A stretch of DNA of 41,390 nt from Alphaproteobacteria bacterium UBA4588 (GTDB taxonomy: Bacteria; Pseudomonadota; Alphaproteobacteria; Puniceispirillales; Puniceispirillaceae), in assembly GCA_002387605.1 (NCBI GenBank), contig DGJU01000085.1, forward strand, positions 11,783 through 53,172. The letters are read 5' to 3'. The translations under genes were made by a program, and so were the position numbers. The notes below the pieces were generated by a model, which saw only the letters and a list, made by a program, of their open reading frames with translations, had not been told where the DNA came from and ran no database searches. How positions within the stretch are numbered: position 1 is the first letter of the stretch; each line of letters starts with the position of its first letter. This document shows positions 25,374-33,651 of the stretch, one piece after another.

Positions 25374-25405
25374 GGTTAAGCAAACAAAACCCTGTTCGCT
25401 TAACC
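25374..25405 (-). promoter_or_regulatory. 12-bp hairpin in the rpsB-tsf intergenic RNA
   Basis: On the minus strand GGTTAAGCGAAC pairs with GTTTGCTTAACC (one G-U pair) around an eight-base loop. No T-run follows, so it is not a standard terminator. It ends 32 bases before the tsf ATG and could be a processing, stability or attenuation element that sets the S2 to EF-Ts ratio. Confidence 0.6.
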
Positions 25406-25551
25406 TGTCAGATGGTCTAAATACCCCTGCCCTAACGGCTTTTTTTGCGTATGTGAGCGCCAATCACAGATGACAGAACGGTATCATCCACCAGATCGTC
25501 ACGCATGACACATACACCCCGCATTCCATAGGGAGGAGCAAAGATAGACGT

Positions 25552-26385
25552 TTACTCAGCCGGTGTGTCTGCTGCTGGTTCTACTGCTGCTTCCACAGCG
25601 GCAGGCTCAACTGGTGCAGGCTCAGCAACAGCTTCAAGAGCAGGCTCAGCAGGTGCCTCAGTTGCCGCGCCGGCATCAGCGCCAGATGACATCATTTCTT
25701 GCTGAAGACCATCCAGAATAGCTGCTTGAGTGAGCTCGCAATAAAGCGAGATAGCACGCATTGCATCATCATTGCCCGGAATGGGGTAATCAACGCCATC
25801 AGGGCTTGCATTACTATCAATGACAGCCACAACCGGAATACCAAGACGATTTGCTTCAAGAACAGCAATATCTTCTTTGTTTGTATCCAGAATAAACAGA
25901 ATATCAGGCAGACCGCCCATTTCCTTAATGCCACCAAGTGTCAATTCCAGCTTATCGCGCTCACGCGTTAGCTGAAGAATTTCTTTCTTTGACAGCTGCT
26001 GGATTTCATCACTGTTAAGGCGCGCTTCAAGATCGCGCAAACGGCGAATAGACTTGGAAACAGTTGCCCAGTTGGTGAGCATCCCGCCAAGCCAACGGTG
26101 ATTAACATAATACTGACCACATGCTAAGGCAGTTTCGGCAATTTTGCCAGATGCAGCGCGCTTTGTGCCAACAAAAAGAACACGGCCACCCTTGGCTACC
26201 GTATCACGCAAAACAGACAGAGCGCGCGATAAAAGCGGGACAGTTTGTTGCAGGTCAAGAATGTGAATGCTGTTACGCTGGCCGAAAATAAACGGCTCCA
26301 TGCGGGGATCCCAGCGGCGTGTGTGGTGACCGAAGTGAACGCCTGCTTCAAGAAGTTGGCGCATAGTAAAGCTCGGAAGGGCCAT
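25552..26385 (-). CDS. rpsB: 30S ribosomal protein S2
   Basis: Small-subunit protein needed late in assembly and for S1 binding. 277 residues: a conserved body with LLEAGVHFGHHTRRWDPRM, GTKRAASGKIAE, HRWLGGMLTNWATV and DGVDYPIPGNDDA, then a ~40-residue Ala/Glu/Pro tail typical of alphaproteobacteria. CAGGAG seven bases before ATG 26385 fixes the start. Preceded by a long folded leader and followed by tsf. The frame stays open for 39 codons beyond its TAA, discussed separately. Confidence 0.98.
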   Translation of the reverse strand: MALPSFTMRQLLEAGVHFGHHTRRWDPRMEPFIFGQRNSIHILDLQQTVPLLSRALSVLRDTVAKGGRVLFVGTKRAASGKIAETALACGQYYVNHRWLGGMLTNWATVSKSIRRLRDLEARLNSDEIQQLSKKEILQLTRERDKLELTLGGIKEMGGLPDILFILDTNKEDIAVLEANRLGIPVVAVIDSNASPDGVDYPIPGNDDAMRAISLYCELTQAAILDGLQQEMMSSGADAGAATEAPAEPALEAVAEPAPVEPAAVEAAVEPAADTPAE

Positions 26386-26495
26386 GATAGTCTCCTGTTT
26401 TCCGGTTAAGCCTCCATGAGGGAATGCGAAAGACAGAACTCTGCCTTCACCGGACGGAAACGCGGGGATTTTTTACCGCGGCTCCAGCCCTCATG
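26386..26495 (-). promoter_or_regulatory. Structured 5' leader of rpsB (candidate S2 feedback element)
   Basis: On the minus strand CATGAGGG (26495-26488) is complementary to CCCTCATG (26422-26415), closing a domain of about 80 bases. Inside are a CGCGG/CCGCG stem (26480-26461) and an AGGCAG/CTGTCT hairpin (26446-26431). Further CCGG blocks, at about 26451-26454 and 26402-26405, could extend the fold; the second of these lies next to the ribosome binding site. A possible promoter TTGCAA-N17-TAATTA (26539-26511) is weak. Autoregulation of rpsB by S2 is known in E. coli; here it is inferred. Confidence 0.6.
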
Positions 26496-26564
26496 TGTGA
26501 TATGGGGTGGTAATTACGGGAAAAAGCGATGAATTGCAAGCAGAATAACAGGTATTTATTATCA

Positions 26565-29500
26565 TTAGCTTGCGCTTATTTCACGGAAATCGGTTATGCC
26601 CCGAATAGATTTCAGCCGATGCCGCAATTCCCCGCTCAGTTTGAAACGATGCGCAAGCGTGACTTCGATTTCATCAGTACCATTCTGAACAAATAATTTT
26701 ACCGGGGCCTTGCCGCCGCCATCCTCTTTCAAGCAGGCATGCAGCTCTTCAAGACACCCTTCATGATTTAACCAGATACCAAGGCCTGTTTGCTTTAACG
26801 CAATCGCCTCATCAAGACTTTGAACACGTTGCGCCAGAAGCCGGACAGCATCATTTTCCATCCGGGCATCAACTGTGACAAGAACCGGCGCATCACTGCC
26901 AAGCAGCGGACGGGCCTCTAGCAACACTTCTGAGAAAAAGGTGGTTTCATACATACCGCCCTTATCCGTAAACTGGACAAAGGCAAATCTATTGCCGCGC
27001 GCAGAGACGCGTTCCTGAACGGCGGTTACCTGCCCTGCAAGCTTTAGCCGTTTTTGCTCATGCCCGCGAAGGGCTGTTTCAATGTCTTGCGATCCAATAA
27101 TCTTAAGGCTTTCAAGCTGTGCCTGATACGCATCAAGAGGATGTGCTGAGAGATAAAGGCCGAGCGCCTCAAATTCACGTGATAGCCGGTCTGAACTTGT
27201 CCAATCCGGGCCAGCAGAAAACCGGAATACCGGGTCAGCAACATTACCATCTTCACCGCCAAACAGACTATTTTGATCAGATTCTGCCTCCCGCCGGTAG
27301 AAATCTGCTTGCTGGGTAAGCTGATCAAGGCACTCAAACATCTGTCGGCGGTTATCTTGCAAACTATCAAAAGCGCCGGCTTTCACAAGATTTTCAAGCT
27401 GACGTTTATTACTACCTTCACGCGCCAATCTTTTGGCAAGATCCCCAAGCGAACTAAACAGGCCGTTTTCCCGGCGTTCAGCTGCCAGACGGGCCATCGC
27501 CTCAGAGCCGACATTTTTCACCGCTCCCAGAGCATATCGAATGGAAAGAGGCTTATCGGCAGGGGCTTCAACACTAAAAGAGGCTTCTGAATAATTAATA
27601 TCCGGCGCGAGTACTGGAATTTTCTTATATAAGCATTCTTGGCGAAACACTGCGAGCTTTTCGGTATTGCCTGCATCAAGCGCCATTGATGCTGCAATAA
27701 ATTCTACCGGATAATTTGCCTTCAGCCATGCCGTCTGGTAGCAGACCAGCGCGTAGGCTGCTGCGTGAGATTTATTAAAGCCATATCCGGCAAAAGAGGC
27801 GATTTGCTCAAAAATACTTGAAGCAAGTGTGGCACTAATATCATTCTGCTCCGAGCCACTGACAAATGTCTGCAGCTGCTGGTCCATCTCTGCCTGATCT
27901 TTTTTCCCCATCGCACGGCGCAATATATCAGCCCCGCCAAGCGTATAACCTGCAAGGTCCCGAGCGGCCTGCTGAACCTGCTCCTGATAAATCATAATGC
28001 CGTAGGTCTCTGATAATATCGGCTCAAGCAGGGGATGCATATATTCAACCGGTTCACGCTCATGCTTACGGCTGATATATGTTGGAATATTTTCCATTGG
28101 ACCGGGGCGATACAGCGCCACAACCGCAATGATATCTTCAAATCTATCTGGCTTCAGCCCCCGCAGCACGTCGCGCATGCCACTTGATTCCAGCTGAAAC
28201 ACGCCAACCGTATCGCCTTCAGCAAGCATGTCATATGTTTTAGCGTCATCAAGCGGGATAGCATTAATATCAACCGTAGTATCCCGCCGTGCCAGCAATT
28301 CAACAGCCCGCTGGATCACAGTCAGCGTTTTCAGCCCCAGAAAATCAAATTTTACCAGCCCGACCTGCTCAACAGACTTCATATTAAACTGGGTCACAGG
28401 CATATCAGAGCGCGGGTCACGATAAACAGGGACAAGCTCAGGCAACGCCCGGTCAGCGATTACTAGGCCAGCTGCATGGGTTGAGGCGTGACGATACAGG
28501 CCTTCAAGACGCGTTGCTGTGGTGACAAGATGGGCGACCTGCTCATCTTCCTCCACCATGGCTGATAATTCGCGTTCTGATTCAAGTGCTTCTGAAATTG
28601 TTGTCGGTTTTGCCGGATTGTTAGGGATAAGCTTTGCTATCCTATCAACCTGTCCATAGGGCATATCAAGAACGCGGCCAACATCACGCAATGCAGCGCG
28701 GGCCTGAAGCGATCCGAAGGTAATAATCTGTGCAACGCGCTCCTGACCGTATTTTTCCTGCACATAGCGGATAACTTCCTCGCGCCGCTCCTGACAGAAA
28801 TCAATATCAAAATCCGGCATGGAGACACGTTCTGGATTCAAAAATCGTTCAAACAGCAATCCCCAGCGTAACGGGTCAAGATCAGTAATCAGCAATGCCC
28901 AAGCAACAACCGAGCCAGCACCAGAACCACGGCCCGGCCCAACTGGTATTTCTTTATCTTTTGACCAGCGAATGAAATCCGAAACAATCAAAAAATACCC
29001 CGGAAACCCCATCTCAATAATGATATCAAGCTCTACGGCAAGCCTGTCAAAATATGGTTTCTTTGCCGCATCAGACCCATCAAAATAGTCTGAACCAGCC
29101 AGATGAGTAAGGCGCTTTTCTAGCCCGTCTTCTGAGAGCTGGCGTAATGCTGCTGCTTCATCATCTGCGCCAGTTGAGGGCAGAATTGGTTTGCGCCGGC
29201 TCACAACAAAACTACACCGCCGCGCAATATGAAGCGTATTCTCCACGGCTTCGGGTATATCGGCAAACAGAGCAACCATTTCTGCCGCCGTTTTAAAGCG
29301 ATGATGGGGGGTAAAACCATTATCAGCCATGCTGGCAAGCCGCTCAGAGTTTGCAATACAAGTCAGCACACGGTGCGGGCCAAACATGTCTTCTGTTTCA
29401 AAATGACAATCATTTGTTGCCACAAGGCGGACATCTGTTGCATCAGCTATCTCGAGCAAGACTGGCTCGGCACCGCGTTCACCAGCAAGACCATGGCGTT

Positions 29501-30005
29501 GCAGCTCAACATAAACACGGTCGCCAAACATATCTTTCAGACCTGTCAGTCGCTGAAGTGCGAGGTCGCGTTGACCATGGGCAGCAGGTTGCCCGATAAA
29601 GCCGCCCCTTGCGCCGCCGGACAACAGGATCAGACCAGCAGAACGAGCCGCTAATGCTGCAAGTGGAATGACAGGCTGAGAGGCAGGGTCGGTTGCTAAT
29701 AGCGCGTCTGAGACTAACTGACTTAAATGGATATAGCCGGCTTCTGTCTGGGCAAGCAGAACAACATTCCCCTCACCTCTTTCATCAGAAAGGGCAACAG
29801 AAACACCAATCAGCGGTTGAACACCATAATCAAGCATTTTCTGCGAGAACTCAAATGCACCAAACATATTAAAACTGTCGGTAATCGCCAGCGCAGGCTG
29901 GTTATCTGATGAAGCAAGCTTTGCAAGCTCACTAATCCGCAATGTACTTTCAGATAAGGAATAGGCGGAATGAACGCGTAAATGAATGAACGGCGCGTAG
30001 CTCAT
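26565..30005 (-). CDS. dnaE: DNA polymerase III alpha subunit
   Basis: Replicative polymerase, 1146 residues (E. coli 1160). N-terminal PHP domain (HLRVHSAYSLSES; ITDSFNMFG) with some metal ligands altered, as in most DnaE1 with a separate epsilon exonuclease. Polymerase palm: GPGRGSGAGSVVAWAL (from 357) and the catalytic aspartates Asp400 and Asp402 in MPDFDIDFC. A sliding-clamp motif QNSLF lies at 911-915, and an OB domain follows (about 980-1060, KLAGQVTAVQERVSARGNR). The ATG overlaps the lolD stop by four bases. The proS-lolC-lolD-dnaE order is a recurrent alphaproteobacterial arrangement. Confidence 0.97.
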   Translation of the reverse strand: MSYAPFIHLRVHSAYSLSESTLRISELAKLASSDNQPALAITDSFNMFGAFEFSQKMLDYGVQPLIGVSVALSDERGEGNVVLLAQTEAGYIHLSQLVSDALLATDPASQPVIPLAALAARSAGLILLSGGARGGFIGQPAAHGQRDLALQRLTGLKDMFGDRVYVELQRHGLAGERGAEPVLLEIADATDVRLVATNDCHFETEDMFGPHRVLTCIANSERLASMADNGFTPHHRFKTAAEMVALFADIPEAVENTLHIARRCSFVVSRRKPILPSTGADDEAAALRQLSEDGLEKRLTHLAGSDYFDGSDAAKKPYFDRLAVELDIIIEMGFPGYFLIVSDFIRWSKDKEIPVGPGRGSGAGSVVAWALLITDLDPLRWGLLFERFLNPERVSMPDFDIDFCQERREEVIRYVQEKYGQERVAQIITFGSLQARAALRDVGRVLDMPYGQVDRIAKLIPNNPAKPTTISEALESERELSAMVEEDEQVAHLVTTATRLEGLYRHASTHAAGLVIADRALPELVPVYRDPRSDMPVTQFNMKSVEQVGLVKFDFLGLKTLTVIQRAVELLARRDTTVDINAIPLDDAKTYDMLAEGDTVGVFQLESSGMRDVLRGLKPDRFEDIIAVVALYRPGPMENIPTYISRKHEREPVEYMHPLLEPILSETYGIMIYQEQVQQAARDLAGYTLGGADILRRAMGKKDQAEMDQQLQTFVSGSEQNDISATLASSIFEQIASFAGYGFNKSHAAAYALVCYQTAWLKANYPVEFIAASMALDAGNTEKLAVFRQECLYKKIPVLAPDINYSEASFSVEAPADKPLSIRYALGAVKNVGSEAMARLAAERRENGLFSSLGDLAKRLAREGSNKRQLENLVKAGAFDSLQDNRRQMFECLDQLTQQADFYRREAESDQNSLFGGEDGNVADPVFRFSAGPDWTSSDRLSREFEALGLYLSAHPLDAYQAQLESLKIIGSQDIETALRGHEQKRLKLAGQVTAVQERVSARGNRFAFVQFTDKGGMYETTFFSEVLLEARPLLGSDAPVLVTVDARMENDAVRLLAQRVQSLDEAIALKQTGLGIWLNHEGCLEELHACLKEDGGGKAPVKLFVQNGTDEIEVTLAHRFKLSGELRHRLKSIRGITDFREISAS

Positions 30006-30694
30006 GATCCTGACCTGACTATCCTGCCCTGGCTAATGGTTAGAATATCATCCATCTGTTCAGCAAGAAGCTGATTATGCGTCACAATAAGGGCTGCTGT
30101 CCCTGTACCGCGCACAATGCGGCTCAGCGCGTCAAACACAATTTTTGCAGTTTCGGGGTCCAGATTTCCTGTTGGCTCATCTGCCAGCAGAATATCAGGC
30201 GCATTTGCCACCGCGCGCGCAATGGCAACACGTTGCTGCTCTCCGCCCGACAATAAGCCGGGGCGATGATCAGTCCGTTCCTCAAGACCAACCATAGCCA
30301 GTAAGGCAGTGGCCCGCTCATCAGCTTTTTTGTAAGTGAGACCGTTTAGCATCTGCGGAATGATAACATTTTCACGTGCCGAGAATTCAGGAAACAGCCG
30401 ATGAAATTGAAACACAAACCCTATCTGTTGCCGGCGTAACATTGTGCGCTTTGCTTCTGATAATTGGGCTGTTCTGACGCCGCCAACGACCACATCGCCG
30501 CTATCAGGCCGTTCAAGAAGCCCTGCCATATTCAGCAATGTGGTTTTGCCAGCTCCTGACGGCCCAATAAGGGCTGTCATGCGGCCAGCTTCAAGACTAA
30601 GACTTGCCTTATTCAACACATTGATACGCCGGCCGCCTTGCACGAAATGGCGCTCAACATCTACCAGCTGCAACACAGATGAAGACTTACTCAT
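30002..30694 (-). CDS. lolD: Lipoprotein-releasing ABC transporter, ATPase subunit
   Basis: Powers release of outer-membrane lipoproteins from the inner membrane to LolA. 230 residues (E. coli 233). Walker A GPSGAGKT (44-51), signature LSGGE (148-152) and Walker B ILLADE (168-173) are intact, and the FQFHRLFPEFSARENV Q-loop region is typical of LolD/MacB-type ATPases. I placed the start at ATG 30694, inside the lolC stop region (8-base overlap, GAGG nine bases upstream), instead of the longer frame at 30754. Partner permease is the adjacent gene. Confidence 0.95.
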   Translation of the reverse strand: MSKSSSVLQLVDVERHFVQGGRRINVLNKASLSLEAGRMTALIGPSGAGKTTLLNMAGLLERPDSGDVVVGGVRTAQLSEAKRTMLRRQQIGFVFQFHRLFPEFSARENVIIPQMLNGLTYKKADERATALLAMVGLEERTDHRPGLLSGGEQQRVAIARAVANAPDILLADEPTGNLDPETAKIVFDALSRIVRGTGTAALIVTHNQLLAEQMDDILTISQGRIVRSGS

Positions 30695-31934
30695 AGCGCA
30701 ACACCTCAGCTGGTGCGACATGCGCTGCCCGCCACGCCGGATACAGACTGGCAATAAAGCTCAACACAAGCGCCATCACAACCACCATACTGACTTCAAA
30801 GGGGTCAACAACAGCCGGTAATTTTGATAGATAGTAAATTTCTGCCGAGAATAATTCGGCGCCTGACAGCGATTCAATACCGCTTTTGATATTATCGATC
30901 TGCCAGCAGAATATCAGCCCAAGCAGTGAGCCTGCCAAAGTTCCAACAGCCCCTATACTAGCGCCGGTAATCAGAAAGACGCGCATAATCAGACTACTAC
31001 TTGCCCCGAGTGAGCGCAGAACAGCGATATCCGCATTTTTCGACCGCACCAGCATAATCATTGATGAGACAATATTGAATGCCGCAACAAGAATAATGAG
31101 CGTCAAAATCAGGAACATGACATTGCGTTCAACTTTCAAGGCGTTCAAAAATGAAGCATTGCGTTCCTGCCAGTCAAACACCCTATATTTTGCGCCAAGC
31201 TGAGATTTAATAATATTGGAGACCGCCGTGATTTTTAGCGGGGCTGATGAATAAACCTCAAACCCTGAAACAATATCGCCTGTATCAAAAAACAACTGTG
31301 CGACATCTAACGGCATGAAAATAAAACTACTGTCATATTCATGCATGCCGACTTTGAAAATACCGCCGACCTTAAAGCTTCGCCGTAGCGGCACTGTACC
31401 AAAGGCTGTCACACGGCCCTTTGGCGAAAGCAACGTTATGGTATCGCCCAGCTTCAGGCGGAAGGTAAAGGCCATTGTCTCGCCGATAAGCAGAGCGCCA
31501 TCATCTCTGAACGCCGCAATTGCATTCTCATCAAGGGACTCCCAAAGCGGCTTGCGGACAGCAAGATCAGACCAGGACACGCCGCGCACAACAGCCCCGC
31601 GCGCCTGATTATTGGCATTTACCATAACCTGACCCTCAATTTGCGGGGTTGCAGCAATGATAGTCGGCATCTCAGATAACCGCAGCGCTAGCTTATTATA
31701 ATCCTTAATGCCGCCCTCAACAGAGCTAACACCCAAATGTCCGTTCAGCCCTAAAATTCTGCCAATAAGCTCTGCGCGAAATCCGTTCATCACAGACATC
31801 ACAATAATCAGGGTTGCCACCCCAAGCGTAATGCCAGCAAGTGAGAACCACGCAACAACAGAAATAAACCCTTCAGCGCGGCGCGCACGGATATATCGAA
31901 AAGCAAGTAGGCGTTCAATCGGGCTGAATATCAT
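30687..31934 (-). CDS. lolC: Lipoprotein-releasing ABC transporter, LolC/LolE permease
   Basis: Membrane subunit that pulls mature lipoproteins out of the inner membrane. 415 residues: N-terminal helix with SLAGITLGVATLIIVMSVMNG, a periplasmic domain of about 200 residues, then three C-terminal helices (MFLILTLIILVAAFNIVSS; SIGAVGTLAGSLLGLIFCW; VVVMALVLSFIASLYPAWRA). Only one permease gene is present, so the complex may use a homodimer, or a second gene lies elsewhere. Some genomes name it lolE or lolF; family is certain, the letter is not. ATG 31934 has only a distant AGAAGGG. Confidence 0.92.
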   Translation of the reverse strand: MIFSPIERLLAFRYIRARRAEGFISVVAWFSLAGITLGVATLIIVMSVMNGFRAELIGRILGLNGHLGVSSVEGGIKDYNKLALRLSEMPTIIAATPQIEGQVMVNANNQARGAVVRGVSWSDLAVRKPLWESLDENAIAAFRDDGALLIGETMAFTFRLKLGDTITLLSPKGRVTAFGTVPLRRSFKVGGIFKVGMHEYDSSFIFMPLDVAQLFFDTGDIVSGFEVYSSAPLKITAVSNIIKSQLGAKYRVFDWQERNASFLNALKVERNVMFLILTLIILVAAFNIVSSMIMLVRSKNADIAVLRSLGASSSLIMRVFLITGASIGAVGTLAGSLLGLIFCWQIDNIKSGIESLSGAELFSAEIYYLSKLPAVVDPFEVSMVVVMALVLSFIASLYPAWRAAHVAPAEVLRYE

Positions 31935-32019
31935 CAGTTATTATTATACCCTTCTGGTATGAGGTAAGTCTAAGTTTCATCAGCGTGCCTCACAGCATAG
32001 CTGACAGGTAAGATTATGA

Positions 32020-33339
32020 TTACCCAAATTGTTCTAAAAGATGATTAAGGGCAGATTCAGGCGAAAGTTCGACCGTCTCGCCAGTCCGGCGGTTTTTAAG
32101 CTCAACATGGCCGGCATCAATGCCGCGCGGGCCAACAATAATCTGCCATGGCAATCCTATCAGATCCATACTGGCAAGCTTTGCACCGGGCGATTCAGAA
32201 CTATCATCAAGCAGGATATCATTGCCAGCTTGTGTCAGCTTCTCATAAAGCATTTCACAGACGGGATCTGTTTTTGCATGGCCCGCCTTCAGATTAACAA
32301 TCGCAGCATCAAACGGGCTCACTGACGCAGGCCAGATAATACCGCGCTCATCATGACTGGCTTCGATAAGCGCCCCAACAAGGCGCGAGACACCAATACC
32401 GTAGGAGCCCATATGCACGTCAATATCCTTGCCGTCAGGCCCTGACACTGCTGCCCCCATTTTAGCCGAATATTTGGTCCCGAAATAAAAGATGTGTCCG
32501 ACTTCAACACCGCGGCGCGTCAACAGGTCTGCGTCCGCCACAGAACAGGTTGCCGGATCATGCATTTCATCTGTCTTGGCATAAAGCGAGGTAAAGCGCT
32601 CCACAATAGGCTCTAAATCATCTTGATAGGATATATCTGTAACCAGAGTGGTGTTTTCCCATTCTTTATCGAAAAACACGCCGCTTTCACCCGTATCAGC
32701 CAGAATAATGAACTCATGGCTCATATCACCGCCAATAGGCCCAGTATCAGCTTCCATCGGAATAGCTGTTAGTCCCATACGCTCAAATGTCTTCAAATAG
32801 GCAACAAACATTTTATTATAGGCAATACGCGCTGCTTCTTTGGAGACATCAAAGGAATAAGCATCCTTCATTAAGAACTCACGCCCTCTCATCACACCAA
32901 AACGCGGCCGCACCTCATCTCTGAATTTCCACTGAATATGATATAGATTAAGCGGCAGCGATTTATAACTGCGCAAATGCGAGCGGCAGATATCGGTGAC
33001 CTGCTCCTCATTTGTCGGCCCATAGAGCATATCGCGGTCATGCCTGTCCGTAATCCGGAGCATTTCGCGGCCATAATCATCGTACCGGCCAGATTCTTGC
33101 CATAATTCAGCAGGCTGTATCGTTGGCATCTTGATTTCAAGAGCGCCTGAACGGTTTTGCTCTTCGCGCACAATCTGTTCGATTTTTTCCAGCACTTTTA
33201 AGCCAAGCGGCAACCAGCTATAAATACCAGCACTTGATTGCTGTACCATACCAGCACGGAGCATTAATCTATGGGAGGCAATCTGTGCTTCTTTGGGATT
33301 TTCACGAAGGACAGGCAAGAAATACTGACTAAGGCGCAT
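32020..33339 (-). CDS. proS: Prolyl-tRNA synthetase, short form without editing insertion
   Basis: Charges tRNA-Pro. 439 residues from ATG 33339, far shorter than the ~570 of E. coli ProS because the ~180-residue editing (INS) domain between motifs 2 and 3 is missing. This short form is normal in alphaproteobacteria, where separate YbaK/ProXp proteins clear mischarged tRNA. Visible: MYGPTNEEQVTD... read here as DMLYGPTNEEQ, motif 2 RGREFLMKDAYSFD, motif 3 SYGIGVSRL, and a C-terminal anticodon-binding domain. A longer frame to 33387 is less likely; AAGGG lies ten bases before 33339. Confidence 0.96.
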   Translation of the reverse strand: MRLSQYFLPVLRENPKEAQIASHRLMLRAGMVQQSSAGIYSWLPLGLKVLEKIEQIVREEQNRSGALEIKMPTIQPAELWQESGRYDDYGREMLRITDRHDRDMLYGPTNEEQVTDICRSHLRSYKSLPLNLYHIQWKFRDEVRPRFGVMRGREFLMKDAYSFDVSKEAARIAYNKMFVAYLKTFERMGLTAIPMEADTGPIGGDMSHEFIILADTGESGVFFDKEWENTTLVTDISYQDDLEPIVERFTSLYAKTDEMHDPATCSVADADLLTRRGVEVGHIFYFGTKYSAKMGAAVSGPDGKDIDVHMGSYGIGVSRLVGALIEASHDERGIIWPASVSPFDAAIVNLKAGHAKTDPVCEMLYEKLTQAGNDILLDDSSESPGAKLASMDLIGLPWQIIVGPRGIDAGHVELKNRRTGETVELSPESALNHLLEQFG

Positions 33340-33394
33340 ATAATAAAAACCCTTATTTAGGAGCAGACTGAAGATGTGCTTTTGCATACCTGCC

Positions 33395-33421
33395 CCCGGG
33401 CTCTCGTGAGCCGGGATTTTT
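33395..33421 (+). terminator. Terminator-like hairpin upstream of proS
   Basis: CCCGG, a bulged G, and CTC pair with GAGCCGGG across a TCGT loop, followed by ATTTTT. The T-run makes it a terminator only on the plus strand, where no gene lies just upstream. It could stop antisense transcripts across proS, or act as a leader hairpin in the minus-strand proS mRNA. Role uncertain. Confidence 0.4.
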
Positions 33422-33452
33422 ATCAGGAATACTGAGCCTACTTTAGGCTAAT

Positions 33453-33614
33453 TCACCTGCTAAGAGCAAGCCTCCCGCACAGGCTTGTTAGGGCAAGAAA
33501 CAAGATTATGAAGCACTTATCATCCTTATCCCCTATAAGCTTCCACCCGCCAATGGCCGGCCTTTCCCCAGTGACTTGCATGTGCCCTGCTAATTCATCT
33601 AGAATAGAGGTCAT
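33453..33614 (-). CDS. Possible small hypothetical protein (53 residues)
   Basis: Not recognised. An ATG at 33614 with AGGA six bases upstream opens a 53-residue frame ending at TGA 33455-33453. The first ~35 residues look like a normal soluble sequence (starting MTSILDELAGHM, then ERPAIGGWKLIGDKDDK). The end is hydrophobic (CFIILFLALTSLCG) with a short basic tail, so a single membrane segment is possible. It lies upstream of proS on the same strand and diverges from hemB by 37 bases. A competing plus-strand frame at 33508-33639 is serine/proline-rich and less protein-like. Chance ORF remains possible. Confidence 0.35.
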   Translation of the reverse strand: MTSILDELAGHMQVTGERPAIGGWKLIGDKDDKCFIILFLALTSLCGRLALSR

Positions 33615-33651
33615 TTTGTTTCCTACCCCCTCCTCTTAGGACTTTGCTGCC

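Larger units (their letters stand above)
33340..33651. other. Divergent proS-hemB intergenic region
   Basis: 312 bases rich in short stems: CCCGG(G)CTC/GAGCCGGG at 33395-33415 with a T-run on the plus side, AGCCTA/TAGGCT at 33435-33449, and CAAGCCT/AGGCTTG around 33468-33488. It also holds a possible minus-strand small gene at 33453-33614. Promoters for proS and hemB should lie here but no strong match stands out. Confidence 0.55.

Noticed and set aside
33508..33639. Plus-strand 43-codon ORF before hemB
   Set aside because: Ser/Pro-rich, no good ribosome binding site, and antisense to a more protein-like frame.
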